Assembly (NCBI GenBank): GCA_017463185.1
Contig: JAFTPS010000008.1
Location: 62,001-126,000 of the forward strand
Length of the DNA: 64,000 nt
Direction: 5' to 3'
Source: Alphaproteobacteria bacterium
GTDB taxonomy: Bacteria; Pseudomonadota; Alphaproteobacteria; Rs-D84
Below are positions 33,728-42,014 of this stretch, piece after piece; position 1 is the first letter of the stretch; each line of letters starts with the position of its first letter. A program made the position numbers and the translations under genes. The notes below the pieces were generated by a model that saw only the letters and a program-made list of their open reading frames with translations, searched no databases and was not told where the DNA came from.

Positions 33728-34329
33728 TCTGCATCAGTTGTCCTGTATATTGTATCGGTAGTATGCGGTGTGCCAATATAAATCATTGTGCCGGTGGGCG
33801 ACAATATAAAATCCAGTTCACGCAACCGTTCACGCAGATTTTCACGTTTTGATGCGGTGTTAGATGTGTTTGGAACTTCTATGTCATCACAGATTATTAA
33901 ATCGGCACGCATTCCCGTTATGTTTCCATAAATTCCCTGGCATACGACAGATGGCTCGCGAATACCAATGGGGCGATTTACGGTTATATGGTTCGTTGCC
34001 CATTCTTTTTTTACCCGCGGTATTAAATCTGTGCAATACGGATGATTTTCCAGGATATGCCGGATATGTGATACCATACGAGATGCCAATGTATTTCCCG
34101 CCGATAAAATTAAAATCCGTGTTTCCGGTCGCAAATACAGAACACAGGCCGCAAAAATCCCCACAACGGTTGATTTACCAGAATGCCGAAATGCCATCAG
34201 TAATCCACGATGGGGCGCGTTTTCCCATACTTCCACCAAAAACGCCATTATTCGCCGATGATGCGCGGGTGTGGTCAGCCCTAGGACACGATTCCATTCA
34301 TCCAGAAATCTATAAAATTCCGTAATCAT
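33724..34329 (-). CDS. terL: Large terminase, N-terminal (ATPase) half
   Basis: The 201 residues contain MAFRHSGKST (a deviant Walker A typical of terminases), the Walker B-like ADLIICDDIEV and the coupling motif segment TGTMIYIGTPHTTDTIY. The frame ends at TDAD followed by a stop made by the edge of the dnaB cassette. The remaining nuclease domain is encoded at 29499-30341. As in other terminases this half would power DNA packaging at the portal. The gene starts 20 bases inside the fibre N-domain gene. Confidence 0.85.
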   Translation of the reverse strand: MITEFYRFLDEWNRVLGLTTPAHHRRIMAFLVEVWENAPHRGLLMAFRHSGKSTVVGIFAACVLYLRPETRILILSAGNTLASRMVSHIRHILENHPYCTDLIPRVKKEWATNHITVNRPIGIREPSVVCQGIYGNITGMRADLIICDDIEVPNTSNTASKRENLRERLRELDFILSPTGTMIYIGTPHTTDTIYRTTDAD

Positions 34330-34858
34330 CGCAGGTTTCGTTTGGTGCCGCGTCCGTTATAGAACCATAATCATTTATCAGATATGGTTGTGCATTTTCC
34401 AACACCGATAACAGATTCCGATACAATCCCAGAACCGCCCCACCCGATAATTTATCAGATATGACCGAATGAGTATAGTCTATCAATGATTTTATATTAT
34501 CGTGCTTATTTGCCCATTCAGCCAAGTCCACTTCTATGTTGCGCAGGTCCTGAAATGCCGACAATAAAAAATTAAAATCTGAATTCAGATTTTCTGGGTC
34601 TATTTTGGCGGTGGGTTGATAATCAATCGTACGCGACAAAGATATTTGGCGCAAGATATCAATCCTGGTATCAGTGGCGGGCGCATCATCAAACACCACA
34701 TTGCCACCGGAAAAATCTTCGTTCGGCATAATGGCGTATGGTGGGGTTGTAATTGCGCCTTCGTTCAACAGGACGCGGATATCCGCGACCTGGAAAAAAG
34801 GAAAGGAAAATGAAAATTCGGTTGCCACGCCATCGGCAATATAAGATATTTTATACAT
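34310..34858 (-). CDS. Tail fibre N-terminal (T7 gp17-like) protein
   Basis: The 182-residue protein begins YKISYIADGVATEFSFSFPF, then IRVLLNEG, FDDAPATDTRIDILR and DPENLNSDFNFLLSAFQDL, which is the particle-binding domain of T7-type tail fibres. No long shaft or tip follows, so it may be an adaptor for a separate fibre such as the one at 27016. Confidence 0.8.
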   Translation of the reverse strand: MYKISYIADGVATEFSFSFPFFQVADIRVLLNEGAITTPPYAIMPNEDFSGGNVVFDDAPATDTRIDILRQISLSRTIDYQPTAKIDPENLNSDFNFLLSAFQDLRNIEVDLAEWANKHDNIKSLIDYTHSVISDKLSGGAVLGLYRNLLSVLENAQPYLINDYGSITDAAPNETCDDYGIL

Positions 34859-34876
34859 AGCGTATACCCCCGATTA

Positions 34877-35224
34877 TTAGCCTACAATACTGTCAAATCG
34901 CGACAGCCAGTTTTTTAATAAATTCGGCTTTGTGGCACGCGCAGATTTTAATTTAGCCAGATTATTTTTGCGTTTTTCATCATACGGTTGTTCGGTTTCG
35001 GATTTAAGACGTTTTAGGACCGCGCCCTCGGTCATGCCGGCGGCAGACATCCCAGACGCACCATACTTTGCACGTTGGGCGGCCAGGGTCTTTTTTACCA
35101 GGTTGGTTTTTGTGGCTTCGTCCGCGGCCATTTGCGCCAGGATTTCTTGGCGGGTGGTTTTGGCTGATTTTTTGGCGTCTTTATAGTCCAAGACGCTTGT
35201 TATATCGGATACAAGTTGTCCCAT
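34877..35224 (-). CDS. Small virion-associated or internal phage protein
   Basis: The 115-residue protein is basic and helical (Lys- and Ala-rich; GASGMSAAGMTEGAVLKRLKSE). Small proteins of this kind with a GxSG-xxxxG core are common between the nozzle and fibre genes of podoviruses and are thought to be internal virion proteins. The family is not certain. Confidence 0.5.
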   Translation of the reverse strand: MGQLVSDITSVLDYKDAKKSAKTTRQEILAQMAADEATKTNLVKKTLAAQRAKYGASGMSAAGMTEGAVLKRLKSETEQPYDEKRKNNLAKLKSARATKPNLLKNWLSRFDSIVG

Positions 35225-35248
35225 AATTTTTTTACCTTTTCTGTATTA

Positions 35249-36964
35249 TTAAACTGTGTACCAACCGTATATCGTGACCGATAATACGGTTATTGGTTGT
35301 GGGGCGCACCCGTGAATACGCCACGGGGCAAAAATAGTTTCGTGCGTGGTTCCCAACTGGGATTTGAATACATCGCCACTATATCCGCTGTTGCCGTCGT
35401 CATATATTTCATTTGGCAGCACAATGTGGCAACCGTTGATTGATATGGTTTTGGTATCCAGCACACGAGCGGATATTTTACGTATTCGCAAACGACGCAC
35501 ATTATGATTTGACACACGCAATGGCAATGCGGCGGCCGTGAATGAAAAATTGTATGATGTCGCATCGCTAAGTGCGCTATCATCAAAATATTCCAAATAC
35601 ACCCCGTCATCACGCGATACGGCAACATATGTTTTATCATTGCATACCGCAACTGATAAAAATTTTCCCTGGGTTGTGTATGTACCCCACGCGGAAATCC
35701 CCAGTGAAGAATTTTGATTCAACACGGCCATAACACCATCATCGCGCACAACAAACAATCGTCGCGTGGCATCGTTGTATGCCATATCAATTGGTGATTG
35801 CATTAAATGCTTAGCATAGGCACACAAATCATTTGCATTATAATTTTCACCCAACGCGTCCAGACTTAGTTCACGAATATCGCGACCAGTGGCGGCAATG
35901 AATACGGTTGCGCCCTCTATCTTTTGCGGGGCCAGATAACGCGCAGATATGGACCCCACCGATGTATGCTGTTTTATATCAACCGATGACGGGGTCAATG
36001 GTTTACTGGATATTGCCCATTCACCAGTCGTAGTCAGAATTTGCAGATTATCACTGCTGACAACGGTGCAAATCTGTTGACGCTGTTGCGACAGTAAAGT
36101 CAATGAAATCGCTTCATCATCCAAGCCCGTTCCAGTATTAAAATTATTATGCGCCCCAACCGCCGACATCCATACGCCGGATGGCCACGTGCGCGAGCCA
36201 CCAAACACCAATCGGTCCTGGTGAAATGTGATACTGCACGGCCAACCACGACGAGTGCCAAAGGCGGCCTCGCGCCAGTCTGATATGGCGGTACTGGGGA
36301 CCGTATAGGCACCATTTGTGTATGCCACGACCTGGGTCGGATTGACGTATTCCGTTATCAACCATTGCCGGTCCAATAAAAATAGACGACCACCAACATT
36401 TTCCGCCGTCCAGAAATCAGAATTTGTTGTAAGCGTCGCATAATTTGTGCCGCTCGTATTGGATGACACAGTAATCTTGATATCAGACGCATCATCAAAT
36501 TTCATAAACGGTATATAAAGCGACATATCATCATCGCCACGCGCAAATGAAAAATCGGACAGGATAAAACTATCATCATTATAGCGCAATGTTTGTGGTA
36601 CAAAATCCGGATGAACGAATATCATGGTACCAAATCGTTGGGCAAACTGTAATTTTGCCAAACTATCTTTATCCCACGGCGTGGGTAAATGCTGGGACAA
36701 TTCATTGTTGTAAAAAATATCCATATATCCATCTGACAGAGCCAAGATATAATCACGGTCGTCCGCCACGGAAAAAGAAATCAGACGCCCCACATCTGGC
36801 AACCCAGCCACACGGCGCAATCCCGCACGACGCGACAAGCCGCCGCCCGCCAGAACATCCATATTTTCCAACACCGACAATCCGTTGATATTATCGTGGG
36901 CATAGAATTGGGACGAAACTTCGCCATTGGAAAATGAATTTTGTGTTTTTATAAAATCACCCAT
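35249..36964 (-). CDS. Tail nozzle-like structural protein (tail tubular protein B type)
   Basis: The 571-residue protein starts with FSNGEVSSQFYAHDNINGLS and GGLSRRAGLRRVA, then has WREAAFGTRRGWPCSITFHQDRLVFGGS. This beta-propeller-like pattern is shared by tail tubular B/nozzle proteins of T7-like and related podoviruses. ATG 36964 is preceded by GGGGGAA at 9 bases. It follows the adaptor gene, as in the T7 order gp11-gp12. Confidence 0.75.
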   Translation of the reverse strand: MGDFIKTQNSFSNGEVSSQFYAHDNINGLSVLENMDVLAGGGLSRRAGLRRVAGLPDVGRLISFSVADDRDYILALSDGYMDIFYNNELSQHLPTPWDKDSLAKLQFAQRFGTMIFVHPDFVPQTLRYNDDSFILSDFSFARGDDDMSLYIPFMKFDDASDIKITVSSNTSGTNYATLTTNSDFWTAENVGGRLFLLDRQWLITEYVNPTQVVAYTNGAYTVPSTAISDWREAAFGTRRGWPCSITFHQDRLVFGGSRTWPSGVWMSAVGAHNNFNTGTGLDDEAISLTLLSQQRQQICTVVSSDNLQILTTTGEWAISSKPLTPSSVDIKQHTSVGSISARYLAPQKIEGATVFIAATGRDIRELSLDALGENYNANDLCAYAKHLMQSPIDMAYNDATRRLFVVRDDGVMAVLNQNSSLGISAWGTYTTQGKFLSVAVCNDKTYVAVSRDDGVYLEYFDDSALSDATSYNFSFTAAALPLRVSNHNVRRLRIRKISARVLDTKTISINGCHIVLPNEIYDDGNSGYSGDVFKSQLGTTHETIFAPWRIHGCAPQPITVLSVTIYGWYTV

Positions 36965-36982
36965 TCTGTGTTCCCCCAAATA

Positions 36983-37501
36983 TTAAAACCGTATATTGAC
37001 CAACGAAAAATCATCAATTCGTGGTGATGGTGAAATAGAACTGTCCAGATATTTGGCGGATTGTAATTCTGATTCATATAATGCCGCCAGCATACGAAAG
37101 ACGGTTTGGTCGCCGACCAATGGAATACAAAATTCCATTGCCAGTTTCGTTGCAACCAATGATACAAAGTATCCCGGAAATTCAGACGGCGCGACACGCG
37201 TAGTTGCCAATATGTTTATAGAATCCCCAGATGCAACAATTCTGGTGCCAATAATTTGACCTGGGCATTTTATGACACGCAATACATTTGTTGGGATTTC
37301 AAAATCGCCGTCGGTGGTTGGTGTCAGGTCAAAAGATTTTATCGCAAAACGCCACGGATGTGCGGCAATCAGTGCATCAACAACCGGGTCAAACAATGTG
37401 CGTGATAACTGGGCGGCGGTGCTGTCATCGGTCAGGGATGATATAGTGGGTTCGCCCAACTTTAACAACGCCATTGAGCATAAGTCTATTTTTGTAAGCA
37501 A
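36983..37501 (-). CDS. Tail adaptor protein (tail tubular protein A type)
   Basis: The 172-residue protein opens with TKIDLCSMALLKLGEPTISS and has DPVVDALIAAHPWRFAIKS, the pattern of gp11-like adaptors that ring the portal and connect it to the tail. ALYESELQSAKYLD near the end is the usual C-terminal helix. It lies directly before the nozzle gene. Confidence 0.8.
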   Translation of the reverse strand: MLTKIDLCSMALLKLGEPTISSLTDDSTAAQLSRTLFDPVVDALIAAHPWRFAIKSFDLTPTTDGDFEIPTNVLRVIKCPGQIIGTRIVASGDSINILATTRVAPSEFPGYFVSLVATKLAMEFCIPLVGDQTVFRMLAALYESELQSAKYLDSSISPSPRIDDFSLVNIRF

Positions 37502-37567
37502 TTTTGCCCCCTTAAAATTTTATAAATAAAAAATTGGACCGACGGGTGCCGGTCCCAAAAGTACAAA

Positions 37568-37798
37568 CTACGCCAATGCAACGGTTGTCACATTCAAATC
37601 TGTGATATTGATTTGTTTGATTGCGGTACTGTCGGATGAATTGATGATAATAATGTCGCCAATATTCATCAATGTTTTCACATCATTAAAATAGCCATTT
37701 GCCGCAATCGTGGACAGGGTTTCAGATGCACTGTAATGCCACAAAGTAAATCCATTTGCATATGCGATAACTGATAAATTCTTGTTTTGAAATGCCAT
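37568..37798 (-). CDS. Small phage structural protein (decoration-like)
   Basis: The 76-residue protein carries NGFTLWHYSASETLSTIAANGYFNDVKTLMNIGDIIII, a domain that recurs beside major capsid genes of podoviruses and in some tail proteins. A capsid decoration role is plausible but unproven. It follows the capsid gene after 29 bases. Confidence 0.55.
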   Translation of the reverse strand: MAFQNKNLSVIAYANGFTLWHYSASETLSTIAANGYFNDVKTLMNIGDIIIINSSDSTAIKQINITDLNVTTVALA

Positions 37799-37827
37799 AA
37801 GATATTTCCTTTTTTTTGCTTTATTTA

Positions 37828-38649
37828 CTATTGAACATCAGAACATTTGACACGCACAATGCCATCGCCATCAATCAATACCGCACCCTGGGACATACTG
37901 TTGCTGATAAAGTGCGCAGCACGTTCACCATGCCAGGAAATGTCTGATTTGACCTCTTGCCCACAAGCGTGGCCAATACTGGACGCGTGATAGATAAAGC
38001 AATCACGGCTCTCATTGGACAATGGCAAACCATTATGTAATACCCATGTAATCCCCAACCATTTGCGGGATTCTGACCCATTTAACAATGGTGTTGTATT
38101 GCCAACATAATCGGCGGATACAAATTCATCCAGCGACAGTAACTGATTCCACTGGTGCACACCAACAACGGCAAAACGGCGACCATCGTCTGGGACATCG
38201 TTGGTATTCAACACTTCCAATGCAGACAGAATCAAATCCTTGGTCAGGCCCGTTGAATAATCACCGACATTCTGGGATGCGGCGGACATTGCACCGATAA
38301 TCAATTCATCGGTTTTACGCCCCAAGGCATAGGCACCGGCGGATGCAACAACGCGACGCTCGTCAATATTTGTTTTTAATTCATCCAGGCTGTCAACCCA
38401 ATCGCCGGCATAATAATCCAGCAATGTACATTCAACTGGTTCGTGATTCAGATTCATTACCGGGACAATACCGTGGCGTGATTTAGTGCTGGCGGTGCCA
38501 CGACCAACTTTTTGAAAAGTAGTGGACGCACCAACAACACCCGATTTACTGCGAACGGTTGAACGCAATTTTGTTCCCATTTGCTGATAAGCCAAATGGA
38601 CGTCTGCCTCAAACTGTTTTACAAAAACATTGTCTATGGAAACGGACAT
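37828..38649 (-). CDS. Major capsid protein
   Basis: The 273-residue protein has the pattern of podovirus capsid subunits of this length: QFEADVHLAYQQMGTKLRSTVR at the N-terminus, a central DYYAGDWVDSLDELKTNIDER and KTDELIIGAMSA, and RRFAVVGVHQWNQLLSLDEF. It lies between the scaffold and adaptor genes, as expected. No obvious truncation. Confidence 0.8.
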   Translation of the reverse strand: MSVSIDNVFVKQFEADVHLAYQQMGTKLRSTVRSKSGVVGASTTFQKVGRGTASTKSRHGIVPVMNLNHEPVECTLLDYYAGDWVDSLDELKTNIDERRVVASAGAYALGRKTDELIIGAMSAASQNVGDYSTGLTKDLILSALEVLNTNDVPDDGRRFAVVGVHQWNQLLSLDEFVSADYVGNTTPLLNGSESRKWLGITWVLHNGLPLSNESRDCFIYHASSIGHACGQEVKSDISWHGERAAHFISNSMSQGAVLIDGDGIVRVKCSDVQ

Positions 38650-38774
38650 TAGAAAAAATCCTTTGGTTAAAAAAATTAAAATTGGTTATATTCAGATTTC
38701 GTTTTTGGTTATGCAAAATCTTTGCGCCAAATAACAAAAAGTTTGGCCGGGTTCGCAATTTACGAATTGTCCGA

Positions 38775-38812
38775 TAAAAAAAATCAGTCAGACTGATAAT
38801 CATCTGACTGAT
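38775..38812 (-). terminator. Terminator upstream of the capsid gene
   Basis: On the minus strand, ATCAGTCAGA and TCTGACTGAT (38783-38792/38803-38812) form a perfect 10-bp stem followed by eight T (38775-38782). Confidence 0.75.
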
Positions 38813-38824
38813 ATTTTTATTATT

Positions 38825-38845
38825 AAAAACCCCGCGATTGCGGGG
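38825..38845 (-). terminator. Terminator of the histone-like gene
   Basis: CCCCGC (38830-38835) pairs with GCGGGG (38840-38845); the minus-strand U-tract is at 38825-38829. Confidence 0.75.
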
Positions 38846-38851
38846 TAAATA

Positions 38852-39310
38852 TTATTTTTTCTTGCAGCATGCTTTTTTAGCGACTGGCTTTTTTGCAACC
38901 GGTTTTTTTACTGCTACTTTTTTAACAGCAACTTTTTTCGCCGCTGGTTTCGCTGCTGCTTTTTTAACAGCAACTTTTTTTGCAACTGGTTTCGCTGCTA
39001 CTTTTTTAGCAACAACTTTTTTTGCAACCGGTTTTGCGGCTGCCTTTTTAACAGCAACTTTTTTTGCAACCGGTTTCGCTGCTACTTTTTTAACAGCAAC
39101 TTTTTTTGCAACCGGTTTTGCGGCTGCCTTTTTAACAGCAACTTTTTTTGCAACTGGTTTTGCGGCTGCTTTTTTAACAGCAACTTTTTTTGCAACTGGT
39201 TTTGCCACTGCTTTCTTTGCAGGGGCTGCTTTTTTTGCAACCGGTTTCGCCGCTGGTTTCACAGCCGCTTTTTTTGCTGCTGTTTTTTTACCCAAACCAA
39301 ATAATGCCAT
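38852..39310 (-). CDS. Lysine/alanine/proline-rich histone H1-like protein
   Basis: The 152-residue protein begins MALFGLGKKTAAKK and then consists of about six near-identical 14-residue units of the form AVKKAAAKPVAKKV, ending KKPVAKKACCKKK. This is like bacterial H1-type or AlgP-like tails that bind and compact DNA through charge. The gene has its own terminator and a palindromic operator upstream. It lies between scaffold and capsid genes of the virion module and is transcribed with them. Whether it is a host nucleoid protein or serves virion DNA is open. Confidence 0.8.
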   Translation of the reverse strand: MALFGLGKKTAAKKAAVKPAAKPVAKKAAPAKKAVAKPVAKKVAVKKAAAKPVAKKVAVKKAAAKPVAKKVAVKKVAAKPVAKKVAVKKAAAKPVAKKVVAKKVAAKPVAKKVAVKKAAAKPAAKKVAVKKVAVKKPVAKKPVAKKACCKKK

Positions 39311-39341
39311 TCTTTCTCTCCTTTCATATATTATTTTGGAT

Positions 39342-39362
39342 AGAACAAATCCGTTTTGTTCT
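39342..39362. promoter_or_regulatory. Palindromic operator candidate before the histone-like gene
   Basis: AGAACA (39342-39347), nine bases, TGTTCT (39357-39362). The half-sites match those of the palindrome at 42285-42308 next to the repressor gene. Confidence 0.45.
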
Positions 39363-39420
39363 TACTTTATATTTTATATAAAACAAGAATATTAGTAAAG
39401 AAGAAAGTGAATTTTTTTTC

Positions 39421-40077
39421 TTATGAATATAATTTTTTGAAACCGTTTTCTATTTTGCGAATGTATTCTGGGTCGCGGTCACGCCAATATTTTGGGTCGT
39501 GCATCATACGACGCAAATCAGAATCAGATAAATTATTTGTGTCATTTTTATCGGTGTAAATATTGGGTTCCATTGATTGCATCATCTTGTACACGCTTTG
39601 GATTCCCTGGGGTGTAGTGCACAGCGCATCAAATGCATCGCGTGGTAAAAATCGTGAACCAAAATCATTTATTGCATGCATTGCATCATTCATTTTTTCA
39701 TCATCACCAAAAAAAATTTTTAATTCGTTTATTGCACTGTTTTCATTTTGCGTGGAATATAATTCTGATATCACAGGTGATAGAAATTCATTTGCAATGT
39801 CATAAATTTTTTCAACCTGATTTTTTGTTAGACCTATTTCATGAAATTTTTTTCGCAATCCATCATCATCAAACAAATCATTTGTTGGATATTCATCCGC
39901 ATTGTCAGGCACCCCAATTGCACGATTAAATTTTAATCGCGCTTCTGAATCACTGTCATCGGTTGGGATGGAAATCATAGTTCCAATTTTTCGTTCCAAT
40001 GCCGCATATGATTTTAATAATGCGTCTGTGTTTAATGTACCATCATCGTTCTGAAATTTTTCAGGAATTTTTTCCAT
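39421..40077 (-). CDS. Capsid scaffolding protein
   Basis: The 218-residue acidic helical protein (EKFQNDDGTLNTDALLKSYAALERKIG, then IGVPDNADEY) has the N-terminal pattern of podovirus scaffolds (T7 gp9-like), which direct capsid assembly and leave before or during packaging. ATG 40077 follows AAAGGAAAC; longer starts run through the holin-like gene. It lies upstream of the histone-like and capsid genes. Confidence 0.75.
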   Translation of the reverse strand: MEKIPEKFQNDDGTLNTDALLKSYAALERKIGTMISIPTDDSDSEARLKFNRAIGVPDNADEYPTNDLFDDDGLRKKFHEIGLTKNQVEKIYDIANEFLSPVISELYSTQNENSAINELKIFFGDDEKMNDAMHAINDFGSRFLPRDAFDALCTTPQGIQSVYKMMQSMEPNIYTDKNDTNNLSDSDLRRMMHDPKYWRDRDPEYIRKIENGFKKLYS

Positions 40078-40267
40078 TGTTGTTTCCTTTGTTTTCATTA
40101 GACCGGCGCAGAAAATATATCCCGCCCAGTGTGAATATTGCCTGACACATTGTGAACAGGTCTGTATCACCAACCAGATATGCCGCAACAGCTGACAAAA
40201 TTCCGGTGGCTGAAATTATATATGTGCGATAGCCAGACAACTGGCCACCACGTAAAAACTTTCGCAT
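40061..40267 (-). CDS. Small membrane protein, holin-like
   Basis: The 68-residue protein has two hydrophobic stretches (TYIISATGILSAVAAYLVG and FTMCQAIFTLGGIYFLR) and a charged tail, like small phage holins found beside endolysins. Its start overlaps or abuts the endolysin stop. It would permeabilise the inner membrane for the SleB-type enzyme. Confidence 0.6.
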   Translation of the reverse strand: MRKFLRGGQLSGYRTYIISATGILSAVAAYLVGDTDLFTMCQAIFTLGGIYFLRRSNENKGNNNGKNS

Positions 40268-40277
40268 CAATCCCCCG

Positions 40278-40688
40278 TTATAAATAAAACAGTATTCCGT
40301 CCACATCATCTATATACCCCAGTGCTGTCGCCCAATCGGGTATAGAATCTGTATGATGAAATTTGGTTGCGCCAAAACAGCAATCCGGCAACGTACCCAT
40401 CAACATACGCCGTGCCACACGCAGGCACATTTGAAAACCACGATTTGATGGTTTAACACTTAAACGCGAATGAAATACCGAATCTGGATTCAGCGCGGTA
40501 AAAAGTTCACTGTTCACAATCAGACTTTCAATTTCCACACCCGTGCCACGAGCCCGGTTTGCAATCATTGATGTTAAAGCCTCTGCTACATGTAATGACG
40601 ATGCGCCCGTTTCCGCATATACCAGGCGCGCAACACGATACGCCAATGACTGGGATGGGTCCGGGTTGGATATCTGTGTCAGTTGCAT
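40278..40688 (-). CDS. Cell wall hydrolase, SleB-type endolysin
   Basis: The 136-residue protein shows the SleB/CwlJ (hydrolase_2) pattern: RLVYAETGASSLHVAEALTSMIANRA with the catalytic Glu, then a C-terminal GATKFHH segment. Such domains cleave peptidoglycan glycan strands. ATG 40688 follows GGGGGT at 6 bases. It is the most upstream gene of the virion operon. Confidence 0.75.
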   Translation of the reverse strand: MQLTQISNPDPSQSLAYRVARLVYAETGASSLHVAEALTSMIANRARGTGVEIESLIVNSELFTALNPDSVFHSRLSVKPSNRGFQMCLRVARRMLMGTLPDCCFGATKFHHTDSIPDWATALGYIDDVDGILFYL

Positions 40689-40707
40689 TTTTACCCCCAT
40701 AATTTTG

Positions 40708-40763
40708 CAAAAAAACCGCGATAGAAATCGCGGTTATAAAAAAGTCCACACTAGTGTGTGGAC
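40708..40763 (-). terminator. Tandem terminators after birA
   Basis: GTCCACAC/GTGTGGAC (40744-40751/40756-40763) followed on the minus strand by six T, and AACCGCGAT/ATCGCGGTT (40714-40722/40727-40735) followed by seven T. They separate birA transcription from the endolysin gene. Confidence 0.75.
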
Positions 40764-40852
40764 AGAATCCGTGCTGTTTATGTACCCTATGTTATCATAA
40801 AATCATATAAAAGTCAAGACTATATTTTATACCCCGCAGAAATCCAGGATTT

Positions 40853-41539
40853 TTATACACTTATTTCATCGCCATACACCAAAATATATCGTGTATCGCG
40901 ACGCAATAGCAACGCGCCATTTTCGTTTATTCCGATAAGTTCGGCTGGTTCGCCTTGATACTTTACGGTTGTGTTCAGCATTGCCGCCAAATCGGTCCAA
41001 CGTTCACGCACACGCGCAAAGTCCGCACGCATCCATTTATCCAGATTTCGCATCAGGCGATTTAACAATTCTGTTTTTGGGACATCTGAATAAATATCCA
41101 TTTTGGTTGTTTCATACGATGCGGAAACCGTTGGATTTGATTTTATATTGATACCAATCCCGACAATTACAAACGGCCCGGAATACTCAATTAAAATCCC
41201 AGAAATCTTTTTATTGTCCACCAAAATATCGTTTGGCCATTTGATTTGTGGATGAATACCAAAAGATGCAATTGCTTCGGCAGCCGCAACAGCCACCGCA
41301 TAGGACAGGCGCGGGTCACGTTCGGGGGATGCGAAAATAAAACTGGCATACAAATTGCCATGGTGTGACACCCAGGTGCGACGATGACGACCACGCCCGG
41401 CGGATTGAGCCGCAGCCACAATTGCCGTGTGGTCAGTGGCCCGACCCGCATCAATCAAATTATGTGCATAGGTTTGCGTACTGGGGATTTTATCAAAAGA
41501 TATCAGTTTATAATTTGCCAATACTGTACACCCCACCAT
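40853..41539 (-). CDS. birA: Biotin--[acetyl-CoA-carboxylase] ligase
   Basis: The 228-residue enzyme lacks the N-terminal DNA-binding domain of E. coli BirA and so acts only as ligase. Motifs are STQTYAHNL, QSAGRGRHRRTW (biotinyl-AMP loop), IKWPNDILVDNKKISGIL and VIVGIGINI. It attaches biotin to carboxylase carrier protein. The start is uncertain: ATG 41539 overlaps the upstream gene by 32 bases, while TTG 41521 has GGTGGGG at about 9 bases. Confidence 0.9.
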   Translation of the reverse strand: MVGCTVLANYKLISFDKIPSTQTYAHNLIDAGRATDHTAIVAAAQSAGRGRHRRTWVSHHGNLYASFIFASPERDPRLSYAVAVAAAEAIASFGIHPQIKWPNDILVDNKKISGILIEYSGPFVIVGIGINIKSNPTVSASYETTKMDIYSDVPKTELLNRLMRNLDKWMRADFARVRERWTDLAAMLNTTVKYQGEPAELIGINENGALLLRRDTRYILVYGDEISV

Positions 41540-41984
41540 TATTTAGTATAAATTCATGACCGTATGTTTTTCGCAACTGATAAATTGCCGTATCAACCGT
41601 ATGCGTTGTGGCATCCGGCGCATAACCCAGCGCATTTTTTAACTGGGCCGCGGTCATTCCGCCCGTTTTATACAACCATACAACAATCTGGGTTTGCAGA
41701 CGCGGCAGATTGACATCGTGGCTAAATATGCGACGCAAAATTGCGGAATTATCACCTGCCCCCAGGATAACAGCCTTTAATTCCATTGCCGATAATGTGG
41801 AATTGATATCAAGGTTATCAAAATTGATATCGGTTGAGGTTGGTGAATCCAGGACCACCGCATTCAAATCCCCCAGGATTTGCCGCCAGACCGGGTCTGA
41901 TGAAAAAATACGAACACCATTTAACATATGCAAATCATAGCCCCCATATCGCCCCTTGTCCAATAAAAACCGCAATGTATTCAT
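41508..41984 (-). CDS. Hypothetical protein with C-terminal winged-helix domain
   Basis: The 158-residue protein has an unassigned N-terminal half (about 1-80). Its C-terminal half reads LPRLQTQIVVWLYKTGG, AAQLKNALGYAPDATTHTVDTAIYQLRKTYG, GGVYSIGKL. This resembles the trans_reg_C winged helix of OmpR/PhoB-type regulators, but no receiver domain precedes it. It overlaps birA and follows the repressor gene by 30 bases. Confidence 0.6.
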   Translation of the reverse strand: MNTLRFLLDKGRYGGYDLHMLNGVRIFSSDPVWRQILGDLNAVVLDSPTSTDINFDNLDINSTLSAMELKAVILGAGDNSAILRRIFSHDVNLPRLQTQIVVWLYKTGGMTAAQLKNALGYAPDATTHTVDTAIYQLRKTYGHEFILNNGGVYSIGKL

Positions 41985-42014
41985 TGCGGCTGTGGGGTGT
42001 CGAAACCAGTGAAG

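Noticed and set aside
38870-39290. Regularly spaced 42-bp repeats that could suggest a CRISPR array
   Set aside because: The repeats are contiguous without unique spacers and encode the Lys/Ala repeat protein in a single open frame.
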